In this document: piece by piece, positions 43,738 to 57,133 of the stretch
Layout of the letters: the number at the start of each line of letters is the position of its first letter
How positions within the stretch are numbered: the stretch's first letter is position 1
Source: Dendrobium chrysotoxum
Lineage: Eukaryota; Streptophyta; Magnoliopsida; Asparagales; Orchidaceae
Reading direction: 5' to 3'
Length of the DNA: 64,000 bases
Assembly (NCBI GenBank): GCA_019925795.1
Contig: CM034314.1
Coordinates: 79,356,780-79,420,779, forward strand
The notes under the pieces: generated by a model
Database searches by the model: none
What the model was told of the DNA's origin: nothing
What the model saw: only the letters and a program-made list of their open reading frames with translations
Translations under genes and position numbers: made by a program

Positions 43738-45430
43738 AGCATAACCAACAACAACTTGTACTTCCCCCTTTTCTCTCTTTGCATATACAATTTAGATAGA
43801 AATGTATAAAACTATAAGTAATTTCAATTTGTATGAACAATTAATAACATGTAGAAATTTAAAAATATATGTATGATAAAATAGTAGGATTTATATGAAA
43901 AATTGGTTTACACCATTTAATAGCCATAAATTACATATTTATTTATATGTAATATACATAACATCATTTTGGAAGCTTCTATTATTTTATAGTAATTTCT
44001 ACTAGTGTCTATATATTCACCAAAATGAATAAAACACCACATATTATAAAACACCTCATAAAAAATTATATATGTCAATATGACCAAAATAATTCATTCC
44101 ACAACATCAAAATTTATGTGGTGAATGCTTTTAAAATCTTTGTAAATCTAAATTTATATAAAATTCGATCAAATAAAATACCTTAATTCCTACAATAGGG
44201 AAAAATTAAAATTTTAAGTATGGTAATAGTAGTATATTTGGTGCATGATAACTTTGCCAACTAGCTCAATGGACAAAATCGACTTTAGGATTTCTAAATC
44301 ATCACTTTCTCTATCCTCTCTCTTTCTTTCCCTCCCTCTCTTTAGCATGCTCATGAACATGGGAGACTAAAATGGACCTTAAAAGAAGTCTCAAAATGAT
44401 TTTATTAGTTGTATAAATATTATATAAATAAAACTAAAAAAGGATATCTATGTAATTATATGTGATATTCAATTTTAAATGAAAATGTTACACAAATCCT
44501 TTTAAAACACTAATCCATAATTTCAAAATTTTGAAAAAATAATCAATGAACACTTTATCATACCTATAACATTTTAGTGAAAAAAATTTTTAGAACAGAC
44601 ACCAGATTGCTTTAGAAAACACACTTTTATAAAGATAAGGTAATTTCTTAAGAAAAATAATTTAAATAAGAAACCTCACATGTTCAAATCTCTAATGGTT
44701 ATAAAAATTGGGGGGTGTGTGTGTGTAGTTTGCAAATTGGATAAAAAATAAATAAAAAGAATTAGCTAAATGAACTAAAGTTGATTTCATTAAACCATAA
44801 TTTAATGAATTGTACCTGAATTCTCTCCCTACTTATAACCACTGAAAACCGACAAAAACAATTAAGCATACAAAAATCTAAAAATTTATAAAAGTTTAGC
44901 AAACATAATATAACTATATAAGTCTTATCAGATCCAAATTAGGTAAGTACTAGTAGATTCAAATGCTATAGAGATAATCATTATATCAAAAATCTCTCTA
45001 TTTGATGATGAAAAATCAATATTAGTATAAAATAGATAAAAGAATAATAAGAAAGTACAAGACTACCTCACTAGACACATAAAGAAAAATATAAAAAAAA
45101 ATTATTAGCATATACATCTATCAAATATCTTTTGTTATGATTAGCTTGATTAAGGTTTATGCACCAATGTCAGTTACATGCAATTAAAGGAGGCTCATGG
45201 AGTCAAAGCAAGTTTCATAAGCTTAATATAAAAATATTTGCATCACTTGGTGACTCAAAATAAATCAAAGCTAAAATTTCTAACTAAGTTAAATAACTCT
45301 GATTAAGTTTTGTAAATAAATCATTGACTACGTCTGACATCTAATATTTATAAGCAATCATTATCTAGTGTCTACTAATGTTTGATGTCTATTAACCATC
45401 GACCCCAATTTTCCTAATTGTTAGTCTTTG
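43738..45430. other. AT-rich, no recognised gene
   Basis: No coding or RNA feature recognised. A short GT run lies at 44,715-44,727, and a CT-rich patch (CTCTCTTTCTTTCCCTCCC) near 44,318. Confidence 0.5.
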
Positions 45431-45990
45431 CTCCAATGAGGAGAGCAATTCAGCAAACCATTAATTATTGCTTGACATTCCTAATCAACTATCATTTGAT
45501 GTCTACCCAATCTTATTTATGTTTGACACCAATGTCTGACATCTATCTTTCTAGTCATTTGTCTCCCATTCTTCAAGGAGAATGATCGAGCATACTACCA
45601 AATATCACTCGATGTTTGATATTCCCAACAGAACATCATCTGACACCTACCAATATCCAATGTTTATTAGCTATAGATGTCTTTCTTACTTTTTGCTAAC
45701 CTCATCTATAAGGGTAGTGATTGAACAGATCAACAATATCTGCTCAAAGACTGATTGTCTGATCAACCATCATTAGATGCATTGCCTTTGTGGTTTTTGA
45801 TTTTCTCTCTAATAAGGAGAATGTCCTAATAAACCACTTGTTGGTTCCCAACATCTAACATTCTTAGTAAACCCCCTCTCAATGTTTTCTAATGACTAAC
45901 AATTGATATCTTTCAATTATCAACATGTCATCCATCCTATAGATCATCCAATCTCCCCTCATATAAGGAGAGTGTCCTAATTAACTGCAG
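45420..45990. repeat. Degenerate tandem array, 105-150 bp period
   Basis: A landmark of the type ATAAGGAGAATGTCCTAAT recurs at about 45,438, 45,575, 45,709, 45,814 and 45,964. Between landmarks the words ACCATCATTTGATGTCTA, ACATCTAACATTC and similar recur in loose order. Copies are very diverged. It is either an old satellite-like array or an LTR sub-repeat. No coding. Confidence 0.6.
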
Positions 45991-47778
45991 ACCATTGCAT
46001 TGCCTAATGACAATTCAGTCATCTCAAAATTTTTTACTCCTACCATGGAAAATGCCTTATGCAATTCATATCTACTGAGTTATATTAATACCACCTCCAA
46101 TTATGAAGAACTAAATCTATCATAATACACTACTTACACAAATATAATCATTTAAATTGAGTCTGACCTCATGTTTTTTTCCCTTATTACATTTTCAGTA
46201 CAAAAATTCATTTCCCCTGTAAGTTGCTCTTAACTTATTTATATCATCATAAAATATTTATTCAACATATTAAGATGTTAAAATTCCTCTATGCAATATT
46301 TATAATATTTTTTAATTAAAATTTTAAATAATATAGCATATTCACATGATAAAATATCTAGGGACAGGGGAAAACTCCATATGTAGTTGTCCTACTATGA
46401 TTGTGATATGGGTGGAGAATCTTTTGCTCTTGAAGCATTGATGAGTACAATGAAAGTGAGCTTCCTCAAATAGTAGAGCAGAGGGGCCATTTTGGCTCAG
46501 ATATTTTTCTCAAAAAGCTTTATTCTACATGCAAAAATGTGGCCCATTGTAGTAAATACAAGATGTACATACTGTAATATTATCTTTTTATTATATTTTT
46601 CATTGATATTTTTAAGAGAAAAATAACAAAAAAGCACTTGTAATTTCAAATTATTGTGCAAGATTTGCATAAATATCTAATTCATTAAAAGTTAAATAAC
46701 AAGAGAGATGATTATGCAAAAAAGGCAATAATAAAAATTTCTAATAGAATGGAGTTTGAATTTCTTGTACTTAGTTTTTTTTTAAATTTAATACTAATTT
46801 TTTGTGAAATTATTTGATAAACCCCTTTATTTCATGACAATGTCAAAAACATAAAATTAAAATTTGTTATAATTTAAAATTTACCTTAAGAAATCTATAT
46901 TCAGAGATAAATTCTATATTTGAAATTTCCTCTTCAATGGCATATCTTAATATATAAATATTTCTTATCAAATTTATTAATGATGACATAATTTTCATAT
47001 GTGTATGTGATGCATGCCTTTATGAGGAATTTCTTGGAATGATAGCCTTGGAACTGTATAAGCATGCATGCACATGAGGCACACCAGAATATAAAAATGA
47101 CCTAAATTAATGTAAAGAGTAAAATAATTAGATTTGCTTTTATATATGTGTACTTGGTACTATGGAGTGTATTTTATTCAAGAAATGGGCAGTATTTTAC
47201 TTTAACATTTTTGACTTGTAATATATTAGAATATAAGAAACATGGAATATAAAAAATAATAATTTTTATGTTATATAATATGGAGGATACTTATAATGCA
47301 TGCATGTGGTGTGGGCTAGAATTTTAATTATAAAATATAAATGAAAATAATAATCTTGTATTTAGTTATAGTAGTCTGATTCAGGATGAATATCAAGAGA
47401 TTTTGGCTAATAATTGATATCATAGCTAAGGTTTTAAATTCATCTACCTTCGATGAAATTTTTTTTATCACCTATTTTTATGGAAGGAATTCAATTTTAA
47501 TTGTGCGCTATTAAAACAAAAAAAAATGTCAACATTATGCATGCCTTCCTCATTGTTCAGTCACATGTTTATACATTGTGATTGATCAGCAGGCTCAAGT
47601 TTGACTAATGGTCAAACTAACCTGAATATCCCCTTAGCCCTATGCTCATTTGGTTATTTTTGAAGCAAATGATCACCCAACCAAATCTTCCACAAGGTTT
47701 AGATTACCAAATTATAGGTGAGCTAATCATAGTTGATTAGGCCAGACCCCTTTAAACCTTGGATTGATCAGATATGAC
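45991..47778. other. AT-rich, no recognised gene
   Basis: No conserved coding or structural RNA recognised. Around 47,570-47,620 there is an inverted pair of GTTTGAC/GTCAAAC words. It ends at the target site of the solo LTR. Confidence 0.5.
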
Positions 47779-48099
47779 ATAATTGTTACAATTCAGGATC
47801 TTTAACTTGTGATTTTGATGATAACAAATATTATTGATTGAGATTTTATTTCTTCTAGCATATATATTAGATATTATTTTTGTCTATGCGCACTAACATC
47901 TCTGTTACATCATACACCGCTCAAGATTGATCAAGACTCAAGTTTTGGGTAGTATGATGTCATTCAAAAGAGTTTATAATTTTTACTTTCTTTTATTTTC
48001 TATTTCTTGAGTATGGCCATGTAAGGGTATATGTAAAATTGACGACTGTGCACACACACAGGGGAGTGAAGCAAATTTGAGATAATTTTTTTTGAACTA

Positions 48100-48785
48100 A
48101 TCATACCGTATGATTACGATCGTACTATATGATCAGTTATACAAAAAATAGGGTTAATGGCTAATTGAATCATTAATACTTATAAACTAATCATACTGTA
48201 TGATGTAGATCGTACCGTATGATTTGTTTTGCTCTATAAACCCTAGCCTCCAGATAAATTAAGTAAGAATTTTTAAAATTATATTTTAAACTAATCGTAT
48301 TTTATAAACCTAATCATACTGTACAATATTTAAAAAGTTACTTAAATTATTCTTGTGTTTAGTTAATTAAATCAAAGTTTAATAAATATGGCTAATCATT
48401 CTTTACGATCAAGATCATACAGTACGATTGACAGATAAAATTTGGTCATCCCAGAGATCGTACTGCACACAAATCTTAATTTTTGAACTAATCGTATAGA
48501 ACAATATATATATCATATTATATGAACTATTGATATTACACTGACCATACTGCACGATATGAATCATACCGAAAGATTGACAAAGACGATTTCCAATCAT
48601 CCCTGTAATCATCCTATACGAACATGGTGGAATTAAACTAATTATTGCATACGACCTTATGATCGTACTGTATGTTATGTTTGTTGAATTTGAATAATTC
48701 ATCTGAACTACTTTTTCATCATATTGGATGAATCCTATTTTTTGTATTGATCATACTATACGAACCTAGATCGTATTATCCAAAC
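48100..48785. repeat. Palindrome array in the solo LTR
   Basis: Copies include AATCATACCGTATGATT (48,107), ATCGTACTATATGATC (48,119), AATCATACTGTATGAT (48,187), ATCGTACCGTATGATT (48,209), ATCATACAGTACGATT (48,413), ATCGTACTGCAC (48,456), ATCGTACTGTATG (48,661) and ATCATACTATACGA (48,748). The consensus is the same as in the other LTRs, on the opposite strand. Confidence 0.85.
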
Positions 48786-49078
48786 AGGACCAAATTAAAA
48801 ATTTAGGATTTTTTGAAGCCTTGTACTTAGGCAACTTATTGAAGTATTTTTGGAAGAACTTTTGGCTATTGAAGGAGCTTTGAGGGAGAATTTCTTGCAA
48901 GAGATTTGAGCTTAGAGAGGAAGAAGGTGAGATTGTGTGTGAGGGGGAAGGAGTGTGAGGGGTATTCACATGGTTGCTCTAGCCAAGCTTATACCTAGCT
49001 TCATGTTATGGCCTTGGTGAGTTCTTGAAGTTGCTCTTAGGAGAGAAGCTTCAAAGTTAGGGTCTAGGGTTCTCTACC

Positions 49079-49280
49079 TTCACCAGGAGGGTGAAAAAAG
49101 ATTGACGGTTCTCTGCCATCACCAAGAGGACGAGAAAGATTGCCTTCACTAGGATGGCAAAAAAGGATTGACGATTCTCTACTATCACCAGGAGGGTGAG
49201 AAAGATTTCTTGGGTTCTCTGCATTCACCAAGAGAGTGAAAAAAGATTGAAGGTCTGCTGCCATCACTAGGAGGGTGATA
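49079..49280 (+). repeat. Tandem hairpin array in the solo LTR
   Basis: Six units of roughly 30-45 bp, each with TTCTCTGCCATCACC-like lead and a hairpin of the form TTCACC-AGGAG-GGTGAA (perfect at 49,079-49,095; ATCACC-AGGAG-GGTGAG near 49,184; TTCACC-AAGAG-AGTGAA near 49,225; ATCACT-AGGAG-GGTGAT near 49,262). The loop AGGAG is the same as in the 3' LTR, whose stem is TTCTCC/GGAGAA. Confidence 0.8.
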
Positions 49281-49818
49281 TAGCTTCCGGTTCTCCATCA
49301 CACCATGTTTGGTAAAAGTGATTATTATAAGGGCTTCTCCACCTTGATATGGAGGAAAAAGGAAAGTCACTATAGTGTTAGTGCAAGACTCGAAAAGGAA
49401 GACTCCGGGGAGTAGACATAGGTCAAGGTTGACTGAACAACTATAAAATTTTTAGTGTGCTCTTTCTTATTATTTTTACTTTTCTACATTTTTGTTTCTG
49501 CACTTTAAATTTCTTGCACGAATTCCATCTTTTATTGCAAGCTACAGTTAGGTTAATTCCTGATTAGCAAAAAGAACTATTTCATATTTTGGTCGATTTA
49601 CTTATGTCTCAAAATAAAAAATAATTCAAATTTTGAATTACTTCCGCATGTGTTAAGTTACTCATTTAGATTTGTTTTCAAAACTCGTTATCTAGCATAA
49701 AATGAAAAGAAAGTTTTTTTTGTTACAGTATTTTTTAAAAGTACCAATTCACCCCCCTACTTGGTGCACCTTGGGCTAGCTCACTGAGGTCTTACAACCT
49801 CCCCGAACTTTCAATAAT

Positions 49819-50227
49819 TAGGTTAATTGAACATAGGATATGGAATCGATCAAATTGATGTATAATTGAACTTGTCTTTTACCCAAATTAGCCCTACTGG
49901 ACTTATTTGATCTTGTAGGATCAAATCCATCAATTGCTCAAATTGATTGAATCTAATAACTTAGACAAATCTCAATAGGTCAACTAAATATGACTTAGCC
50001 TCAATTGGCCCTTGAATATGCCAATTGGCTCACTTCAGCCATGTTGAAGTATTCAGGTCATATTATAATAAAAGGATTAACAAGTGAATTTTCTAATGGA
50101 GTCCAATTATTTATGTCAGTAGCTACTTAACGACCTATTTTTAGTTTTAATAAGAAGTTTAGATATTCATGCTTTAAACACAAAAACTAAGCCTCTCCTA
50201 CACCGAATGAAAGAGTTGGTTTATATT
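49819..50227. other. AT-rich, no recognised gene
   Basis: Resumes the sequence interrupted by the solo LTR. Nothing recognised. Confidence 0.4.
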
Positions 50228-50295
50228 AAAGAGGATTTCAACCAAAATAATGGTATTGAACAAAGAGGATTACAACTTGAATAATGGTATTGAAT
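50228..50295 (+). repeat. 34-bp tandem duplication
   Basis: AAAGAGGATTTCAACC...AATAATGGTATTGAA occurs twice, head to tail (50,228-50,261 and 50,262-50,295), with about four differences. It lies just upstream of the CACTA transposase remnant. Confidence 0.8.
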
Positions 50296-50329
50296 ATCAC
50301 ATGTAGAGTGTGATCAACATATTGATATT

Positions 50330-51180
50330 CATAGTGGTGGTTCAACTAATTATGTATTACCAAATAAAGGGGAAATAGACAGATATGAAGAAATGGTACT
50401 CAATGCCAATGGCCCCGAATTTAGTTAAGCTATTAAAGAATCTCTTAACAATAAGGCTCAAAATTTATATGATTTATTACATGCATCTTAACAACCATTA
50501 TATCATGCTACACTAATCATTTCGAATTATCAATTATAGTAAGGGTGTCAAGTATCAAAATATAATTTAATATGCCATGTGAATATTTCAATTAGTTTGT
50601 TAAATTGTGAAAGAGACTAATCCAACAAATAATTTAGTTCCCACTAGTTTATACATGATAAAAAATAATATCCAAATTGGATTTAAATGCACAAAAAATA
50701 AACTACTGCATTAATAATTGTATGTTGTATTATAAGAATAATGTCTTATAGATATTACAAAGCACCTATATGCAAATTGCAGGATATAAAATAACATAAA
50801 AAAGGACATCTCATGTAAGAGGTTATATTATTTACATCTTATTCCCAGTTTAAAGAGGCTGCTTACATTTATGAGTTCTGATGGGCATATGAGATAGCAT
50901 CATGAGAGAATACATGAATTGGTATATTAAGTCATGCATAAGATGTTGAAGCATAGAAGCTTATTGATTACACATATTCAAAATTTAGTACATAACCATA
51001 AAATATTGGACTTGACTTATGTATAGATTATTTACATCTATTTAGTTAATTTACTTTGTCATATTCATGCTAGAAAGTGATTGTTACTCCTTACAATATC
51101 CCTACTAAGATGTGCATGATAGCACAAAGTGTTACATTGTAATACTGAGGCTTTGCTACTTTATCTTTTTATGGCATCTC
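50330..51180 (+). pseudogene. CACTA TNP2-type transposase remnant
   Basis: The plus strand, in shifting frames with many stops, reads YEEMVLNANGPEF, then IKESLNNKAQNLYDLLHAS, a stop, QPLYHATL, then LLNCERD, and further on ILSHA-DVEA-KLIDYTYSKFST-P-NIGLDLC followed by KVIVTPYNIPTKMCM (around 51,070-51,120). These follow in order the TNP2 landmarks of plant CACTA transposases: KKFYDLL-xxx-PLYPGC, LLNLK, HPADxxAWKxFD-F-xxPRNVRLGL and WPVxLVPYNLPPxMCM. The catalytic acids are not traceable. No CACTA ends were found around it, so it is an isolated, older remnant unrelated to the insertion at 28.7 kb. Confidence 0.75.
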
Positions 51181-54100
51181 CTTCTATGTTTGCATTAAAG
51201 TGGTATGCTGACCTCATGAATTGTTCCTTTAAACCTTTGATAATCTTGAAGAAGTCTTTGTTAAGAGGTTTGTTAAGAGGTTTAATATGTATAATTTAAT
51301 TTCTATCTTTGAGATGTTAGTTCATTTTATTTTGAGGTAGTTAAACTTATTTATGAAGTGTGAGCCACTACTCTCAATAAATTAATGCACTTGATCTATT
51401 GATATGACAAATTTCTTGTCCTGTTTTATACTTTTGAATACTTTTAAGAATCGACTTACAAAAGAAACTGACATTCAGAGTGAGGCATCTTGCTTGATCA
51501 TGAAGGAGGACAACACTTACAAGAAAGGTAAGAAGAAATTATATCAACCATTAATGCCCAAAAAGGGTGGTGAAACTATTAATGTTTATGGAACACACTA
51601 TTGAGGATTATATTATGTTATGGATTGACTTAATGATAATAAAAGATTTGCAAGATCGATATTTCTAAGTAGTTCCATTAGAAGCCATTAGGTCAGTCTT
51701 CCATACTGTAGTTTATCTCAATCCTATTAGTAGATCAAGTCGATATCATATATATTATATTGATTTTTATCTCTATTTCTTTGGATAATATTCCAATATT
51801 GAGTTTGGAGACAGTTGTTATTATGTATATATCCTTATCTCCCATCATGCTTCATGGTATAGTATATTACAACATAATATTCAAACCAAATGCTCTAGTG
51901 AGATTTTGATAATCTTCTAGTTGAATAATACATTCCTGCCTATCTTGTAGTGGCACTAGAAGCTCTCTCTTCTATATCTCCAAATTCATCCATGACAACT
52001 ATACAAGTGTATGCACTAGTTGTTTAATTAGGGTCATATACTAGTGTTCCAATTGTACGCTTCAACTTTCTAGTTAAGGGTTCTATTATATATGATGATA
52101 TGTATTATATACTATATCTAAACATTTCTACCTTAATGAAATAAACTAAATTATTTTTTGTAGTTTTCTTCTATTTTTATCTATATGACATATACTTCTA
52201 ATATTGATATGGATGATAAGGAAGAATAACCCAATCTCACTTTTTCACTTTTGAGGTATAAATGATATTTTTTTACTTGATAACAAAAATAATTCTTCTT
52301 GTTTTAATTAACATCTACTAAATATGGTGTAAATATAAGAAATCTCCCAAAAAATTGAAGCAATATATATCATTCACATTTATGATCGATGTGACATAAA
52401 TATTTATTTAATAGTGTCATATTAATAAGAATCTATTGTTCAAAAGTTGTCTTAGAGGCTCTATAGGGAGTGCCTCTTAGGAATGTCTCTCAAGAGTTCA
52501 ATGAGGGTTTGTTGAATGCCTACCAGTGATTCTTCCTAAGAAGCTACATTAATAATCTTGGTAGCACTCTCCTCTTACCTAGTGTGCCTCTAATGCTTTA
52601 TATGTTCAACAGCACACCTTTGATATAATTTTTAGCAGCTTTTATTAAGGATACCTTGAAATTTGGCTTGTCATACTATCAACAATGCATACATACATGT
52701 TTAATCCAAATCTTTGTCACAAAAAATGAAGTTGTGAAACCTTACCCGTCATTTATTGCTAAAAAATGGAACACACACCCATAATTTATCCTCTAGTTTA
52801 AGAGAATGATAATGTATAATTAAAGTTGTGCCCACTTATGAATTCCATTCTTAGCTCTGCATCAGGACATCCTCACCTTTAAATTTTTGCTCACCTTGAT
52901 GTATTGTCATGTTATGTGGATTGTCCAAAGCTTTGAACCTACCAATCCTATATACGCTATTGTAAATAATATCCCATATCTTCTCTATTAAGACATTAAC
53001 TTATTTTTTTTCCACCACCACCCTATAACTACTAACCATCATCATTATAATCTTATGTTCCTTTATGCCCACATCCTAAATATATATCTTATTAATACGA
53101 TGGCTTAAGGGTTATTAATGGTCATGGACTCAACTATTAGCTTACTCCAAGGCTACCATTATTGTAATGATTATAGCCTCATATGAGGAATTACCTTTGT
53201 TGCTTCACCTTAAGCATTCAATATCTTATCTAATGTTGGTGATTTCATTACTTGTTTATTCAAGACTTTCTAATGAAATTCCATTAAGTCTAGAAGACCT
53301 AAATGTCTCCATTACTTCTCTCCTTTTCTTCTCAACTAATATAACTACTTTTCTCTATAATCTTGCTCAAGTGTATTATGTATACTAGAATATCATCATC
53401 TAAAAATGAAATCACAAGAATGAATAGAAGAGTGGTTTATCTCATAATAATTGATCTAACATGTGAACTCTCTTCTTATAGTGGTTCAAGCTCAAGTCCA
53501 TCAATAATAACATATGTTCATTCGATTACGCTAACTCCATTCAAGTTATCAAGTTTAGTAATTGAAGGCTTATTCTTTTAATGATCAATCATGAACTCAT
53601 TTAAATGACCCTTCTTTATTGACTTTCGAGAGGAGATTTTAGCATATAATATTAATCGATGTTGTAATTATAATCATCATGATAATGATAGAATTTTTTT
53701 TGTTTTCTTCTTTTCATAGTTAACCTTCTTATGAGATTTTTTTGTTTGAAGTGCTATTTATTTTGATTCAAGTACAATATAAAAGAAATTGAATCATATG
53801 TAGAAGGAAAATTAATATCTTGTTGCATATGGCATGGTGGCATAGGAAAGGAGAGGGATTTTTTATGAATATTATAGCTATTTATCTCAAATAAACATCT
53901 TCATGCCAAGAAGTTAGTTCAGCCCCTACATCTCTCATATTATCTTGGGTGAGACATCATGATTTTTTTTTAATAATTTTGGAAGATGAAGTATTCTTCA
54001 CTAAATAGGTTGTGCTAGAAATGATCTCCTCAATGTTGGAGTATTCTAATGCCTACTAAAGCAGATCAACCATTAACTTGCATGAATTTTAGATGTTACA

Positions 54101-55231
54101 AATCTAATTGTACTATTTGGAATCCAATGGCAAGAATAGATTTTGCAATTAATGAATCCACATCCATAACTTTATTAGATGCCTTATTTAAGCAACTAGC
54201 ATAACTTTGAAGTGTCTATTTCTCCTACTTTGCATAGAAGAGTTTCTTAGAGGCCTTCAATAGCCTTTAGAGAGGTGCTGAGCTTCACTAAAAATGGAAA
54301 AGAAACATGCTCGAAGAGTAAATATTAGTGAGAGGAGGTTGAGAATATCAATTTTGAGCAAAATCTTTGAGTGTTATGACAGACACTCTTCACTTCACAA
54401 ATAACTCACAAAATAAATTTTCATCATTTTGCATCAAAATTTTTTACTCATTTGAGGGGAATGATTCACTACAAAAGGCTCATAAAATGAAGGATCATAA
54501 AGACTGTGGTAACTCTAAAATGTTTAAACTCCATCAAAGAATCGTATAATTAAGCGTACATTGACATTGTTAGACAACTTTATCATGCTGCTTATGAGGA
54601 GACCTCGGGATAACCTTATGATCAGGGACGACAGCCATGGAGGAGCCAGCTTCTCTTTCATGTGCAACCCTAGACTACATGTAATGGGTTGTTCGGTCAT
54701 ACTGGGCCAAACGATCTAGTGAAGTCCAGATGATTCCCTTCTTGATTTGCCCAGCTAGCCAATCCAGTAGTTTGATTTATGCAATTTGGAATCATCAAGA
54801 TGGAATAGTCCTTTAGGCCATAATTTTACCTCATTTGTACCTTGCCAGATCTCCAAAATAATTTTGAAGTACAATTAGGTGTTGGCTCACTTCCCATTTG
54901 ATTCCTTTGCAATTTAGGTTTCCTGCCAAAAAATTCATCATACTTAATCACATGAGCACCATTTAGCTCAATAAGAATAAATATCGCATGTGCAGTTAGG
55001 CCTTAATCTAAACTATATATGAGCCATTTTCAAACGTAAAGCAGAATAACCCTAACAAAATAAATAAATAGATTCATTTAAAAATAAACATTTTCTTCAT
55101 TATGAATCAAATGAGCGCATCATAAACTACATGCCTATGTATAAATGTTCAAACAAGTGAATGAAATTACTATTTTAATCTTTACCAAATAACTTGAAAA
55201 GCCAATATAATGATATATTTGTATAACAATT
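51181..55231. other. Long AT-rich stretch, no recognised gene
   Basis: Both strands scanned. Short open frames at 51,404-51,604, 53,167-53,581 and 54,367-54,549 show no conserved motif and no codon structure that stands out. The first might be downstream transposase sequence from the CACTA remnant, but I cannot support it. Confidence 0.45.
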
Positions 55232-55505
55232 ACAACAACAACAACAACAACGAGCCTTTATCCCATTATGTGAGGTCGGCTATCTACATGAATCATTTCT
55301 CTCCATTGTGTCATATTAAGACTAATAAAAAAAGTCATTTTTAATACTTTCTAACTAAGTCTCTTTAGGTCTATCTCTACATTTCTTAATATATGTTGGA
55401 TCTAATACATCTATTTTTCTAAAAGGGTCATCGGAAGGCTAGTGTTTTATGTGACCAAACCATCTAAGTAACTCTCTCTAATATTATCAGCCACTGGAGA
55501 TTTGA
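55232..55505 (-). mobile_element. 5'-truncated RTE LINE, 3' end
   Basis: On the minus strand the fragment ends GGGATAAAGGCTCG followed by (TTG)n (55,251-55,232), the usual 3' end of plant RTE LINEs. Upstream, with frame shifts, the reading gives DDPF-KID-, DPTYIKKCRDRPKET, LESIKND and MTQWREMIHVADLT, which is the C-terminus of the RTE ORF with its stop just before the tail. Only about 270 bp remain. The same LINE family supplied the RT fragments inside the CACTA element at 30 kb. Confidence 0.88.
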
Positions 55506-55539
55506 AAAAAAAAAAAAAAGATAAAGCACTTTTTCTCAT

Positions 55540-55939
55540 TAACGAGCTCACAAGTGAAGCTTATCGAGCCACGAGTTCAAACTTGAGCCTATACTCGAGC
55601 TCGTATATTAAACGAACTCGAGCTCTAGCTCAGCCTAGCTTGACTTGATAGCTCATTGAGCTCTTGATTAATTTAAAATATATTTAAAATTTACTTAAAT
55701 TAGTACCATATACTAAATTTTAACAATTTTGAATTAATTCTATATTACAATAAAAATTCTTTAAAAAAAACTGAAATTTTTAATTCAAAACTAAGAAATG
55801 GAGCTAAAAAATTCAGTCCAGCTCAAGCCTATAAATTTTTTAACGAGTTGAGCTCCAGCTTAGTGAACGAACTCGAGCACAATAAGAACTAAACAAACTT
55901 AGCTCGATTAGGCATTTACTCGACTCGTTTACACCCCTA
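55540..55939. mobile_element. hAT-like element, one end intact
   Basis: The right end is CTCGTTTACACCCCTA (to 55,939), i.e. TAGGGGTGTAAACGAG on the minus strand, a common plant hAT-type terminus. The left end has only ATTAACGAGCTCAC (about 55,540), so the outer TIR is lost. The body is dense in GAGCTCGAG/CTCGAGCTC words in both orientations. No ORF and no clear 8-bp duplication. Confidence 0.6.
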
Positions 55940-57133
55940 CTTTCTACAAGCTAATTGCCATTGATAGTAAATAATTATTAAAATTTAGAAGAATTAAAGA
56001 GAATTTTCTTCAAAAGAAACTTTGATGATGCCGACCAATTTAGGCTTATCTTAAATGTTCTTTGTGAACGGTCAAAAGATTAGAGACAGCCAAGTTGAAC
56101 AAGGAAGTCTGGTATATACAATTCTTGCTATTTTAGTTTTGGATAATGTTTGTCTTGTTTTTGGCTGAAAGCGAGTTGAGATAAAAATGAGTTGTTTACT
56201 CTCTCATCAATTGTACTTTGTTATCTATCTTTATTAGTGATTATGATTAATGATGTGATAATTATATATAAATCAAGCTTAGTTATATTTTTAATGATTT
56301 CAATATATTTATAACATATGAAAAATGTAAGGATGGTCTAGCAATATATATAAGAACTCTTAAAATTTATGTTTATTAAAATAAGATTATAAAAAGTCAA
56401 AATAAAATCATTGCTATAAAGAATGCTAAATAAATAATCTCTTTTACTCTTAATTCAACATAAATAAGTAGCCTGGCATTATAATTAATGACTTCATAAG
56501 TTTCTCTCACTCTTATCACTTAGAGGATCTTTAATATTGTCATCATCATAATTAATTACTTTGTCTCATCGCTCGTTCTAAAAAAAACATGAAATAGATT
56601 CCTACAATAAGATGAGAGGCGTTGGAGGAGAAGCAATGGTAGGGCATGCAATCGTGGCGGTGGTACAACAATAATGGTGACATAGCAATATCAGGTGTGG
56701 GCTTGAGGGTTCTACGGCTGCGAGTTATAGGTTGCATGGTTCTTTTCAAGTTTGGTTTGAGTTAACGGATTTAAAATTAAATTTTACCTAAATTTTAACT
56801 TTTTAGGCTTACACATCTTCAAAATTGCGTTTACAAGTGCCTTGAGGAGCACCTCACCCCTATTGAGGCATAAGCTTCATCTATCAAGCGTGAGGCGTAT
56901 GCCTCATTACCTTTCGTTTTTTAAATTGCATTGCTAAAAACAATAATTTGGATTTTTTTAATGATAATATTAAATTTTAATTAAAAGAAAATAATAATGT
57001 TTCTTCTAGAAATAAAAAAGGAGGTTCTCTAAGAAAACATTAACATTAAGTGAATGTAAAATTTGGCTTATACAAATCTTATATATATATATATATATAT
57101 AACACTTAATTACATACAACATTGTGAAATAGT
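55940..57133. other. AT-rich, no recognised gene; AT microsatellite
   Basis: Contains an (AT)n run at 57,080-57,101. A GC-richer patch near 56,610-56,740 carries a short open frame on the minus strand without recognisable motifs. Confidence 0.5.

Larger units (their letters stand above)
47784..49813 (+). repeat. Solo LTR of the same Copia family, inverted
   Basis: 2,030 bp, starting TGTTACAATTCAGGATC and ending GAACTTTCA, flanked by perfect 5-bp duplications ATAAT (47,779-47,783; 49,814-49,818). It matches the reverse complement of the two LTRs at 27.1-32.1 and 39.1-40.9 kb along its whole length: CACCGCTCAAGATTGATCAAG near 47,925, the palindrome array (48,100-48,785), the hairpin array (49,079-49,280) and a C6 run where the others have G13. 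No internal region adjoins it, so it formed by recombination between two LTRs. It shows the ancestral LTR ends better than the full element. Confidence 0.93.
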
